A DNA stretch of 6,214 nucleotides from assembly GCA_009781325.1 (NCBI GenBank), contig WQYJ01000128.1, forward strand, positions 1 through 6,214, written 5' to 3'. Positions 1-4,839 of this stretch are shown here, in pieces. Both the position numbers and the translations under genes were made by a program. The stretch's first letter is position 1; the number at the start of each line of letters is the position of its first letter. This DNA is from Propionibacteriaceae bacterium. GTDB lineage: Bacteria; Actinomycetota; Actinomycetes; Propionibacteriales; Propionibacteriaceae. Under the pieces are notes generated by a model. That model had not been told where the DNA came from and ran no database searches. It saw nothing but the letters and a program-made list of their open reading frames with translations.

Positions 1-230
1 CTGTTTCCTCCCGAGCGATGAGTGCTAAGGATCTCGCAGAGCGCGCCTTCAGTTTCTTTGATGTGGACCGCGTCGTCGTACGCCCAAGTCTCGCCGACGC
101 CATCGACACAGCCGTCCAACTCGCTGATGAAGCCGGGCCCAGCGCCGGTGTTCTCATCGGAGGCTCCGCCGTTCTAGCCGGACAAGCCCGCACGATGCTC
201 AAGCCCACCATCGACGACCAAGCCACCTGA
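1..230 (+). CDS. folC: Bifunctional folylpolyglutamate synthase / dihydrofolate synthase, C-terminal end (partial)
   Basis: Only the last 75 or so residues are in the window; the gene starts upstream and the reading frame runs from base 3. FolC adds glutamate to folates and, in many bacteria, also makes dihydrofolate from dihydropteroate in the cytoplasm. Seen directly: the frame begins V-S-S-R-A-M-S-A-K-D-L, matching the 'S-P-R-A-M-x-A-x-x-L-A' segment of the Mur-ligase-type C-terminal domain. It continues with RPSLADAIDTAV and ends with GVLIGGSAVLAGQARTML, the usual 'G-S-x-x-x-x-G-x-A-R' tail of actinobacterial FolC. An ATG at 18 is internal and not a real start. The stop is TGA at 228-230. 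No ndk or rne lies between this gene and rplU, although those genes often follow folC in Actinobacteria. Alternative identity: another Mur-ligase-family C-terminus, which I consider unlikely. Confidence 0.85.
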   Translation, partial: VSSRAMSAKDLAERAFSFFDVDRVVVRPSLADAIDTAVQLADEAGPSAGVLIGGSAVLAGQARTMLKPTIDDQAT

Positions 231-248
231 GAAACGCCTGTTCATATC

Positions 249-300
249 CCAAGTCCATAGTTCGGCCTCCGGAGATCCTGCACCTACGGCGCAGGATGAC
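249..300 (-). repeat. Dispersed palindromic repeat unit, minus orientation (left cluster)
   Basis: Read on the minus strand this unit begins GTCATCCTGCGCCGTAGGTG, continues GCAGGATCTCCGG and ends with TATGGACTTGGG. The same head (GTCATCCTGC), middle (GCAGGAYCYCCGG) and tail (TATGGACTTGGG) recur in the + strand units near 6084-6214. It lies between folC and rplU and does not appear to code for protein. It pairs with the neighbouring + unit to form a branched structure. Function is unknown; RNA stability, termination of folC transcription or an inert dispersed element are all possible. Confidence 0.7.
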
Positions 301-357
301 CCAACTCGGTCATCCTGCGTGGAGTCTGCGATAGCAGACGTAATGCAGGATCTCCGG
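269..357. repeat. Large branched palindrome (three-way-junction fold)
   Basis: Three perfect stems nest in 89 nt. The outer stem is 14 bp, 269-282 with 344-357. Inside it is an 11-bp stem, 290-300 with 309-319, with an 8-nt loop. Next to that is a 6-bp stem, 324-329 with 334-339, with loop GATA. The result is a cloverleaf-like junction formed from the two opposed repeat units. It sits after the folC stop and before the rplU promoter, where it could cause termination or protect the folC mRNA 3' end. There is no long T-tract, so a classical terminator is not demonstrated. Confidence 0.75.
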
Positions 358-386
358 CGGTCGACGTAGGGACTGGTCGTGGGTTT
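309..386 (+). repeat. Dispersed palindromic repeat unit, plus orientation (left cluster)
   Basis: This unit begins GTCATCCTGCG (309-319) and carries an extra small hairpin, GTCTGC-GATA-GCAGAC (324-339). It then reads GCAGGATCTCCGGCGG (345-360), and its tail CGTAGGGACTGG...GTGGGTTT is related to the tails at the right end of the window. Compared with the right-hand unit starting at 6161 it has about 20 extra bases in its central loop. It ends about 10 nt before the rplU promoter -35 box. Confidence 0.7.
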
Positions 387-395
387 GTGAATAGT

Positions 396-424
396 TTGAA
401 AGCGGGCAGTTTATGAACTAAGAT
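396..424 (+). promoter_or_regulatory. Sigma-70-type promoter of the rplU-rpmA-obgE operon
   Basis: TTGAAA at 396-401 (5 of 6 match to TTGACA) and TAAGAT at 419-424 (4 of 6 match to TATAAT) are separated by exactly 17 nt. Transcription would start near 431, giving a leader of about 70 nt before the rplU GTG. The box lies just downstream of the palindromic repeats, which places the operon start after folC. The assignment is from sequence match only. Confidence 0.75.
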
Positions 425-486
425 AGAACGTCGGTGTTCTATGCGAGCGCCCCCCGTCCCCGTGGTGGGAAATTCATTCGAGACGA

Positions 487-493
487 GAGTAGG
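487..493 (+). promoter_or_regulatory. Ribosome binding site that fixes the rplU GTG start
   Basis: The sequence GAGTAGG ends 6 nt before the GTG at 500. It supports the GTG over the upstream in-frame ATG at 434, which lies only a few bases after the predicted transcription start and would add 22 residues not present in L21 proteins. Confidence 0.6.
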
Positions 494-499
494 CAAGCG

Positions 500-805
500 G
501 TGTACGCGATTGTGCGTGGTGGTAGCAGACAGCACAAGGTCACAGAGGGTGATGTGCTGGAGATTGACCTTGTTGACGCCAAGACCGGCGACACGATTGA
601 CCTACCTGCGGTTCTTCTGGTGGATGGTGAGAAAGTCACCTCTGACGCAGAATCACTGGCTAAGGTGAGCGTGACCGCTGAAGTCCTGGATGTCACCAAG
701 GGGCCGAAGATCAAGATTTTGAAATACAAGAACAAGACCGGGTACAAGAAGCGCCAAGGCCATCGCCAGCGTTACACCAGGGTGAAGATCACCGGGATCA
801 AGTGA
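500..805 (+). CDS. rplU: 50S ribosomal protein L21
   Basis: Protein of the large ribosomal subunit that binds 23S rRNA. With the GTG at 500 the product is 101 residues, the usual L21 length, and begins M-Y-A-I-V-R-G-G-S-R-Q-H-K-V. The beta-barrel part includes VTEGDVLEIDLVD and VLLVDGEKV. The C-terminal RNA-binding end has the hallmark KILKYKNKTGYKKRQGHRQ (about residues 71-89), ending RVKITGIK. The frame is open back to an ATG at 434, but the extra N-terminus is unlike the family. It is the first gene of the operon and is followed after 9 nt by rpmA, its standard partner. L21 leaders are autoregulatory in some Firmicutes, but I see no clear equivalent fold in 431-499. Confidence 0.96.
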   Translation: MYAIVRGGSRQHKVTEGDVLEIDLVDAKTGDTIDLPAVLLVDGEKVTSDAESLAKVSVTAEVLDVTKGPKIKILKYKNKTGYKKRQGHRQRYTRVKITGIK

Positions 806-814
806 GGTTGACCA

Positions 815-1063
815 ATGGCACATAAAAAGGGAGCATCATCGTCACGCAACGGGCGCGACTCTTCCCCGCAGTATCTCGGCGTGAAGAGGTACGGCGGTCA
901 GGTCGTCGGCGCCGGTGAGATCATCGTTCGTCAGCGCGGTACGCACTTCCATCCTGGTGACAATGTCGGACGCGGCGGGGATGACACCCTGTTCTCTCTG
1001 GTTGCCGGGCAGGTCAAGTTCGGTATCAGGCGCGGACGCCGCATCGTCTCTATCGTTGCCTAA
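815..1063 (+). CDS. rpmA: 50S ribosomal protein L27
   Basis: Large-subunit protein whose N-terminal tail reaches the peptidyl transferase centre and helps place tRNA. The 82-residue product matches the family length. It starts MAHKKGASSSRNGRDS (the functional tail, without the N-terminal cleavage extension found in Firmicutes). It then has LGVKRYGGQVVGAGEIIVRQRGT and the signature HPGDNVGRGGDDTLF (about residues 47-61). The start ATG at 815 has a GAGGT Shine-Dalgarno overlapping the rplU stop at 804-808. It is followed after 19 nt by obgE. Confidence 0.97.
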   Translation: MAHKKGASSSRNGRDSSPQYLGVKRYGGQVVGAGEIIVRQRGTHFHPGDNVGRGGDDTLFSLVAGQVKFGIRRGRRIVSIVA

Positions 1064-1082
1064 AGTGGGTTAAACCCTCCCG

Positions 1083-2564
1083 ATGGCTATTCCATCCTTT
1101 GTGGATCAGGCTCGGCTGCATGTCACAGGTGGCCGCGGAGGCCACGGATGCACCTCGATTCATCGTGAAAAATTCAAGCCTTTGGGTGGCCCCGACGGCG
1201 GAAACGGCGGTCACGGCGGATCAGTGATCCTGCGAGTAGACCCACAAGTCACAACCCTGATCGACTATCATCACCACTCGCGCCGCAAGGCTTCCAACGG
1301 CGAACCTGGGCGCGGCGGACACCAAGACGGCGCCAACGGCAAAGACATCGTCCTGAGCGTTCCCGAAGGTACGGTCGTACGCGATGCAGTCACTGGTGAA
1401 GTCATTGCAGATCTCGTTGGTACGACTTCGGAGTTGATCGTCGCTCAAGGCGGACGCGGCGGTCTCGGAAATGAAGCACTGGCCACAAAAGCACGCAAAG
1501 CCCCAGGTTTCGCCTTGCTAGGTGAAGACGGCGAGGATCTGGAAATCCTTCTCGAACTAAAGATTCTGGCTGATGTAGGTCTGGTTGGTTTCCCCAGTGC
1601 CGGAAAGTCCTCACTGATTGCAGCGATTTCCCGGGCCCGCCCAGAAATCGCCGACTATCCCTTCACCACCTTGCAGCCTCATCTCGGAGTCGTCAAAGCT
1701 GGGGAGATCATCTTCACAGTCGCTGATGTTCCTGGGCTGATCCCCGGCGCAGCCGAAGGTAAGGGTCTGGGCTTGGACTTCCTGCGCCACATCGAACGCT
1801 GTCAGGCTCTGGTCCATGTCATCGACTGTGCTACCTATGAGCCTGGGCGCGATCCGCTGACAGACCTCGACGCGATCGAAGCTGAGCTCGAAGCGTACGG
1901 AGGCCTGCAAGATCGCCCGCGGCTTGTCGTACTCAATAAGGTGGATGTTCCCGACGGGGCTGAATTAGCGCAGTTAGTTGCTCCCGATCTTCGCGAGCGT
2001 GGGCTAGAGGTCTTCGAGGTCTCTGCCAAGACCGGTCAGGGTCTCAAACAGTGGATCTTTGCGATGGCAGCCCTCGTGGAGTCCCGCAGGGTTCTGGCTC
2101 CAGCCGCAGCCCAGGTCACCATTGTCACCAAACCCAAGATGCCCACCGGGCCGGCGTTCACCATTGACCATGAATCCGATGGCCAGGGTGGATTCCTGTG
2201 GCACGTACGCGGTGAGAAGCCAGAACGCTGGGTACGCCAGACTGATTTCCGTAATGCAGAAGCTGTGGGCTACCTCGCTGATCGTCTCAACAAGATCGGC
2301 ATTGAGGATGCATTGCTGAAGATGGGTGCTGAGCCTGGAGATGCCGTCGCTGTTGGTGGGGAAGACGCTGTGGTCTTTGACTTTGCTCCCCAGATCGATA
2401 TCGGTGCCGAGCTACTTTCTCGGCGCGGTGAAGACAATCGCATGGAATCCTTACGTCCCGCCGTTCAGCGCCGCCGTGCTCTGGATGCGGAGTATCATGA
2501 GTCCAAAGAAGCGCAGAACATTGTTTCTGCAGCCATACTGGGGCTTGATGAGGAGGATGAATAA
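1083..2564 (+). CDS. obgE: GTPase ObgE/CgtA
   Basis: Essential GTP-binding protein of the TRAFAC class that binds the 50S subunit, helps its late assembly and links it to the stringent response. The 493-residue product shows the full actinobacterial layout. The glycine-rich Obg fold spans about residues 3-160 (HREKFKPLGGPDGGNGGHGG at 27-46). The G domain has G1 GFPSAGKSS (169-177), switch region DYPFTTLQPHLG (191-202), G3 DVPG (215-218), G4 NKVD (285-288) and G5 SAK (314-316). A C-terminal OCT domain spans about 350-436 (PTGPAFTI to VVFDF) and is followed by an acidic and basic tail. No strong Shine-Dalgarno lies close to ATG 1083; the nearest purine run is AAAGTGGG at 1062-1069, so translation may be coupled to rpmA. 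A short GGGTTAAACCC palindrome (1067-1077) lies in this gap. The TAA overlaps the next ATG by one base. Confidence 0.97.
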   Translation: MAIPSFVDQARLHVTGGRGGHGCTSIHREKFKPLGGPDGGNGGHGGSVILRVDPQVTTLIDYHHHSRRKASNGEPGRGGHQDGANGKDIVLSVPEGTVVRDAVTGEVIADLVGTTSELIVAQGGRGGLGNEALATKARKAPGFALLGEDGEDLEILLELKILADVGLVGFPSAGKSSLIAAISRARPEIADYPFTTLQPHLGVVKAGEIIFTVADVPGLIPGAAEGKGLGLDFLRHIERCQALVHVIDCATYEPGRDPLTDLDAIEAELEAYGGLQDRPRLVVLNKVDVPDGAELAQLVAPDLRERGLEVFEVSAKTGQGLKQWIFAMAALVESRRVLAPAAAQVTIVTKPKMPTGPAFTIDHESDGQGGFLWHVRGEKPERWVRQTDFRNAEAVGYLADRLNKIGIEDALLKMGAEPGDAVAVGGEDAVVFDFAPQIDIGAELLSRRGEDNRMESLRPAVQRRRALDAEYHESKEAQNIVSAAILGLDEEDE

Positions 2565-2851
2565 TGGCATCAGCGAGCGGGACGACGGATCAGTTTTCCA
2601 ACAGAATCGTGATGTACGGGGCAGATTGGTGCAGGGATTGCCGGAACGCGAAAACTGTCTTTGAAACCGAAGGTGTTGCTTTCGACTACATTGACTTAGT
2701 TGACGATGAATCGGCAGCAGCACGCGCGGAACAGATTTCGGGTTCCAAGCACATCCCTGTCGTTGTTTTCCCCGATGGATTCTTCATGGTGGAACCCACT
2801 GCTCTGGAGTTGATCGCCAGACTAGTGATCGAACCAACTGACGTAGAATAG
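2564..2851 (+). CDS. Glutaredoxin family protein, mycoredoxin-like
   Basis: Small thioredoxin-fold thiol oxidoreductase of 95 residues. Seen directly: beta strand RIVMYGADWC leads into the active site W-C-R-D-C (C23 and C26). The mid part is VAFDYIDLVDDE, and the cis-proline segment is HIPVVVFPDG (P65), which positions the thiol substrate. This is the pattern of actinobacterial WCxxC glutaredoxins. Mycoredoxin-1 of that group reduces mycothiol mixed disulphides, but whether this protein uses mycothiol is inference. The start ATG overlaps the obgE stop (TAATG) and has a perfect AGGAGG at 2551-2556, 7 nt upstream, so translation is coupled to obgE. nadD follows after 5 nt. The exact substrate is unknown. 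Confidence 0.85.
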   Translation: MASASGTTDQFSNRIVMYGADWCRDCRNAKTVFETEGVAFDYIDLVDDESAAARAEQISGSKHIPVVVFPDGFFMVEPTALELIARLVIEPTDVE

Positions 2852-2856
2852 CCAAT

Positions 2857-3528
2857 ATGGAGAACCAACCCCCTGCGGATCAGGGATTGAGTCACGCCCC
2901 AGAGGTGACACGACTGCGTCTGGGTGTCATGGGTGGAACCTTCGATCCGATTCATCATGGACACCTCGTCGCCGCTTCCGAAGTCGCAGCTCGCTTTGGG
3001 TTGCACGAGGTGGTTTTCGTGCCGACTGGGCGATCCTGGCAGAAGGCTGGCAAGCAGGTGTCTGCTCCTGAGGACCGCTATCTGATGACAGTGATCGCAA
3101 CGGCGTCGAATCCCCGATTTTCGGTTTCCAGGGTTGATATTGATCGCGGCGGAGACACCTACACAGTCGATACCTTGACAGATCTGCGCAAGCTTCGCGG
3201 TCCGAATGTGTCGATGTTCTTCATCACCGGTGCCGATGCACTGTCGAATATCCTCACCTGGCGCGGTGCTGACGATCTGTTTGATCTTGCCAGCTTCGTG
3301 GGGGTTTCTCGCCCAGGTTCTCCCTTTAAGGCAGAAACGGTGTCTCACTTGCCCAAAGACAAGGTGACACTGATGGAGGTCCCGGCTTTGTCGATCTCCT
3401 CCACAGCCTGCCGTGAACGGACACGAGCTGGGCTGCCCATCTGGTACCTCGTACCCGATGGGATCGTCCAATACATCCAAAAACGAGGGCTTTATCGCCA
3501 ATCAGAGGCAGGCAATGGCAGCGAGTAA
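2857..3528 (+). CDS. nadD: Nicotinate-nucleotide adenylyltransferase
   Basis: Transfers AMP from ATP to nicotinate mononucleotide, giving deamido-NAD, the shared step of NAD synthesis. The 223-residue product has the nucleotidyltransferase signature GGTFDPIHHGHL (26-37), with the ATP-binding H-x-G-H. The substrate-site stretches are FVPTGRSWQK (54-63) and FFITGADALSNILTW (121-135). The C-terminal ATP-site motif is SISSTACRER (179-188), followed by YLVPDGIVQYI (197-207). All catalytic motifs are intact. ATG 2857 lacks a good Shine-Dalgarno; the conserved domain starts only at about residue 20, so a shorter start such as GTG 2905 is possible. The end overlaps rsfS by 14 nt, a common pairing. 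Confidence 0.95.
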   Translation: MENQPPADQGLSHAPEVTRLRLGVMGGTFDPIHHGHLVAASEVAARFGLHEVVFVPTGRSWQKAGKQVSAPEDRYLMTVIATASNPRFSVSRVDIDRGGDTYTVDTLTDLRKLRGPNVSMFFITGADALSNILTWRGADDLFDLASFVGVSRPGSPFKAETVSHLPKDKVTLMEVPALSISSTACRERTRAGLPIWYLVPDGIVQYIQKRGLYRQSEAGNGSE

Positions 3529-3880
3529 CAAAGCAATCGACATCGCCCGTACGGTAGTTCACGCTGCTGAAGAAAAACTAGGTCAGGATATCCTTGTCCT
3601 CGATGTTTCGGAAAAGCTCGGCATCGCCGACATCTTCGTCGTTATCAGCGGGGCAAATGAACGCCAGGTGGGGGCCATCGTCGATGAGATCGAGGAGTAT
3701 GCCTTCATCGCCGGGCATGATAAGCCGCGCCGGGAAGGCAGCAGGGATGACCCGTGGGTGCTGCTGGATTTCTTTGAGACCATCGTTCATGTTCAGCTTC
3801 CGGAAGCGCGAGTACGCTATGCGCTCGACCGACTCTGGAAGGACTGCCCGGTCATCGAACTAGGAGGCAACCAGCCATGA
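3515..3880 (+). CDS. rsfS: Ribosome silencing factor RsfS (Iojap family)
   Basis: Binds L14 of the 50S subunit and blocks joining with 30S when translation should be lowered. With ATG 3515 the product is 121 residues. The family pattern is complete: KLGQDILVLDVSEKLGIADIF (from about residue 21), then VVISGANERQV (42-52), PRREG (71-75), DPWVLLDF (79-86), IVHVQ (90-94) and RYALDRLW (101-108). The frame is open upstream to 3413, inside nadD, but AGAGG at 3504-3508 sits 6 nt before ATG 3515 and homologues start near this point. It overlaps the nadD end by 14 nt and the next gene by 4 nt (ATGA). Nothing is missing. Confidence 0.95.
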   Translation: MAASNKAIDIARTVVHAAEEKLGQDILVLDVSEKLGIADIFVVISGANERQVGAIVDEIEEYAFIAGHDKPRREGSRDDPWVLLDFFETIVHVQLPEARVRYALDRLWKDCPVIELGGNQP

Positions 3881-4077
3881 CCTTCGAAGAGATTTTCAGT
3901 CCAGGGTTGCGGCACTGGAAAGAGTTCAAAGACTGGCAGGCAGACAAGATCGTTGAAGCCCCAGCAGCAGGAACAGGTCCGGTGACTGTGGATCTTGATC
4001 AGGGATTGGTCGTGATCGAGGAAGAAACCGAGGACGAGAATCAGGTGGTTTCCCAGCCTGAAGAATCAGCCCCGTAG
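3877..4077 (+). CDS. Small acidic protein of unknown function
   Basis: A 66-residue product with a real translation signal: AGGAGG at 3862-3867, 9 nt before ATG 3877, and a 4-nt ATGA overlap with rsfS. The N-terminus MTFEEIFSPGLRHWKEFKDWQ resembles the short 'E-x-x-F-x-P-G-x-R-H' proteins of Actinobacteria (from memory the DUF6191 type, not verified). A central PVTVDLDQGLVVI stretch matches the 'P-x-D-L-x-x-G-x-V-x-I' end of that group. A tail rich in Glu, Asp and Gln follows. No signal peptide or membrane segment is present. Its place at the end of the operon suggests co-expression with ribosome factors; no function can be given. Confidence 0.75.
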   Translation: MTFEEIFSPGLRHWKEFKDWQADKIVEAPAAGTGPVTVDLDQGLVVIEEETEDENQVVSQPEESAP

Positions 4078-4087
4078 GCTCTATACT
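4058..4087 (+). promoter_or_regulatory. Possible weak promoter before the 153-residue gene
   Basis: TATACT at 4082-4087 is a good -10 (5 of 6), just after the stop of the preceding gene. The best -35 at a proper distance is poor (CTGAAG at 4058-4063, 18-nt spacer). The 69-nt gap, larger than any other in the operon, also suggests a separate start for the 4147 gene. Confidence 0.35.
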
Positions 4088-4146
4088 TGGGGGTGAATCA
4101 AACCGAGTGAAGACGGCTGTGGCTTCTCACCAAGAAAGGTTGTGAT

Positions 4147-4608
4147 ATGGGTTTATTTGACAGGCTTGACAAGGCAGTTGAAAAAATTAGCGGTGACATC
4201 AAAGATGCAGTCGAAAAGTCACCCATGCTGGGCGGCTACGATGGCGTCAAGCCCCCAACAGGTATCGCCTCACAGGCAGTGATTGAGACTCGCTTGGAGC
4301 AGGCGAAGAACAGGCAAGCTTTTGCACCTATCCTGACTGAAAACTTCCCTGACTATCAGATTCGCGAGTATCTGCCTGTGTCAGAATTGGGCGGGATGGG
4401 CCAGCCCTATGACTTCGGGCTTTATCAGGACGGCCAACTGAAAGCCGTCGTGATCGTGGTTGGGCATAATAAGGACCACACCGCTGCTTACAAGGGTGCA
4501 AAAGAAGCAGCCAAAGCAGCCGGGATTCCTTTCATTAACTTCTATGCTCACATGCCCAATGAGCACGACTTTGTTGTCTACCGCGTCCGCGGCTTCCTGA
4601 CACCCTAG
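4147..4608 (+). CDS. Conserved-looking hypothetical protein, possible degenerate nuclease-like fold
   Basis: I do not recognise a named family. The product is 153 residues. It starts with an amphipathic helix (MGLFDRLDKAVEKISGDIKDAVEK) and a Gly/Pro linker (about 28-40). A compact alpha/beta domain follows: REYLPVSEL, then PYDFGLYQDGQLKAVVIVVGHNKDHTAAY (about 87-115), AKEAAKAAGIPFINFYAHMPNEHDFVVYRV (about 118-147) and a short tail. The strand 'Y-D-F-G-L-Y-x-D-G' plus 'G-I-P-F-I-N-F' echoes small PD-(D/E)XK-like domains, but the acidic E-x-K strand is replaced by VVIVVGHN, so an intact nuclease site is not seen. H107, N108, D110 and H135 could be functional. AGAAAGG at 4133-4139 sits 7 nt before the ATG. 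It lies upstream of the RT module; any link to it is speculative. Confidence 0.75.
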   Translation: MGLFDRLDKAVEKISGDIKDAVEKSPMLGGYDGVKPPTGIASQAVIETRLEQAKNRQAFAPILTENFPDYQIREYLPVSELGGMGQPYDFGLYQDGQLKAVVIVVGHNKDHTAAYKGAKEAAKAAGIPFINFYAHMPNEHDFVVYRVRGFLTP

Positions 4609-4629
4609 CGGGGCGCAGACTTCTGGCTT

Positions 4630-4635
4630 ATCATA
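4630..4635 (+). promoter_or_regulatory. Possible -10 box for the RT leader RNA
   Basis: TATCAT matches the -10 consensus at 5 of 6 positions, in the gap after the 153-residue gene. I could not find a -35 box at normal spacing; CTGACA at 4597-4602 is 27 nt away. If used, transcription would start near 4642, just after the left arm of the first hairpin listed in the leader entry. Confidence 0.25.
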
Positions 4636-4785
4636 GACGTGAGAAGCTGACCAGGATGCAGGCCGATGCCTGTGCCTGTGGTGGGGCGAAGCGCCGGGCA
4701 GCAATGACCTTGCAGGCGGTCGTACGGCGTTCAACCTTGTGCCAGCAAATGCTGTGCTTCAAAGCAACTCCTGGTGGACTTCCCG

Positions 4786-4820
4786 GTTCGGCCCCCTGAG
4801 CTTTGCTCGGGGAGCCGAAC
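4786..4820 (+). other. Strong 16-bp stem-loop just upstream of the RT ribosome binding site
   Basis: The left arm GTTCGGCCCCCTGAGC and right arm GCTCGGGGAGCCGAAC enclose the loop TTT. Fourteen Watson-Crick pairs, one G-U and one C-A mismatch make it very stable. It ends 7 nt before the AAAGGTG Shine-Dalgarno. It is followed by ACTTTCTAAAG rather than a T-run, so it is a poor match to an intrinsic terminator. It could be the 3' end of a leader RNA or control RT translation. Confidence 0.8.
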
Positions 4821-4827
4821 ACTTTCT

Positions 4828-4834
4828 AAAGGTG
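4828..4834 (+). promoter_or_regulatory. Ribosome binding site that fixes the RT TTG start
   Basis: AAAGGTG ends 5 nt before the TTG at 4840. The competing in-frame GTG at 4774 has no comparable Shine-Dalgarno and would make the strong stem-loop at 4786-4820 part of the coding region. Confidence 0.65.
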
Positions 4835-4839
4835 AAATC

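Larger units (their letters stand above)
4620..4820 (+). ncRNA. Candidate structured leader RNA of the reverse transcriptase
   Basis: This 231-nt gap (4609-4839) has no convincing gene, but it is dense in local stems: 4620-4624 with 4642-4646; 4658-4663 with 4668-4673 (loop CGAT); and 4674-4680 with 4711-4717, stacked directly on the previous stem and enclosing GGCG-AAG-CGCC at 4685-4695. Further stems are 4743-4746 with 4751-4754 and the 16-bp stem 4786-4801 with 4805-4820. Such density directly before a stand-alone RT resembles the non-coding RNAs used as template or cofactor by DRT-type RTs. Boundaries are approximate. Alternative: an ordinary structured 5' UTR. No msr/msd inverted-repeat pair of a retron and no DGR template repeat was recognised. 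Confidence 0.45.

Noticed and set aside
231..395. Transposon or IS remnant between folC and rplU
   Set aside because: Only palindromic repeat units are seen; no transposase fragment and no target-site duplication was found.
2686..3501. 271-codon open frame on the minus strand
   Set aside because: It is antisense to nadD and the glutaredoxin gene, whose motifs are intact. Its product is rich in Cys, His and Arg with no recognisable domain.
4786..4820. Intrinsic terminator
   Set aside because: The stem is strong but is followed by ACTTTCTAAAG, not a T-run, and by the RT ribosome binding site.
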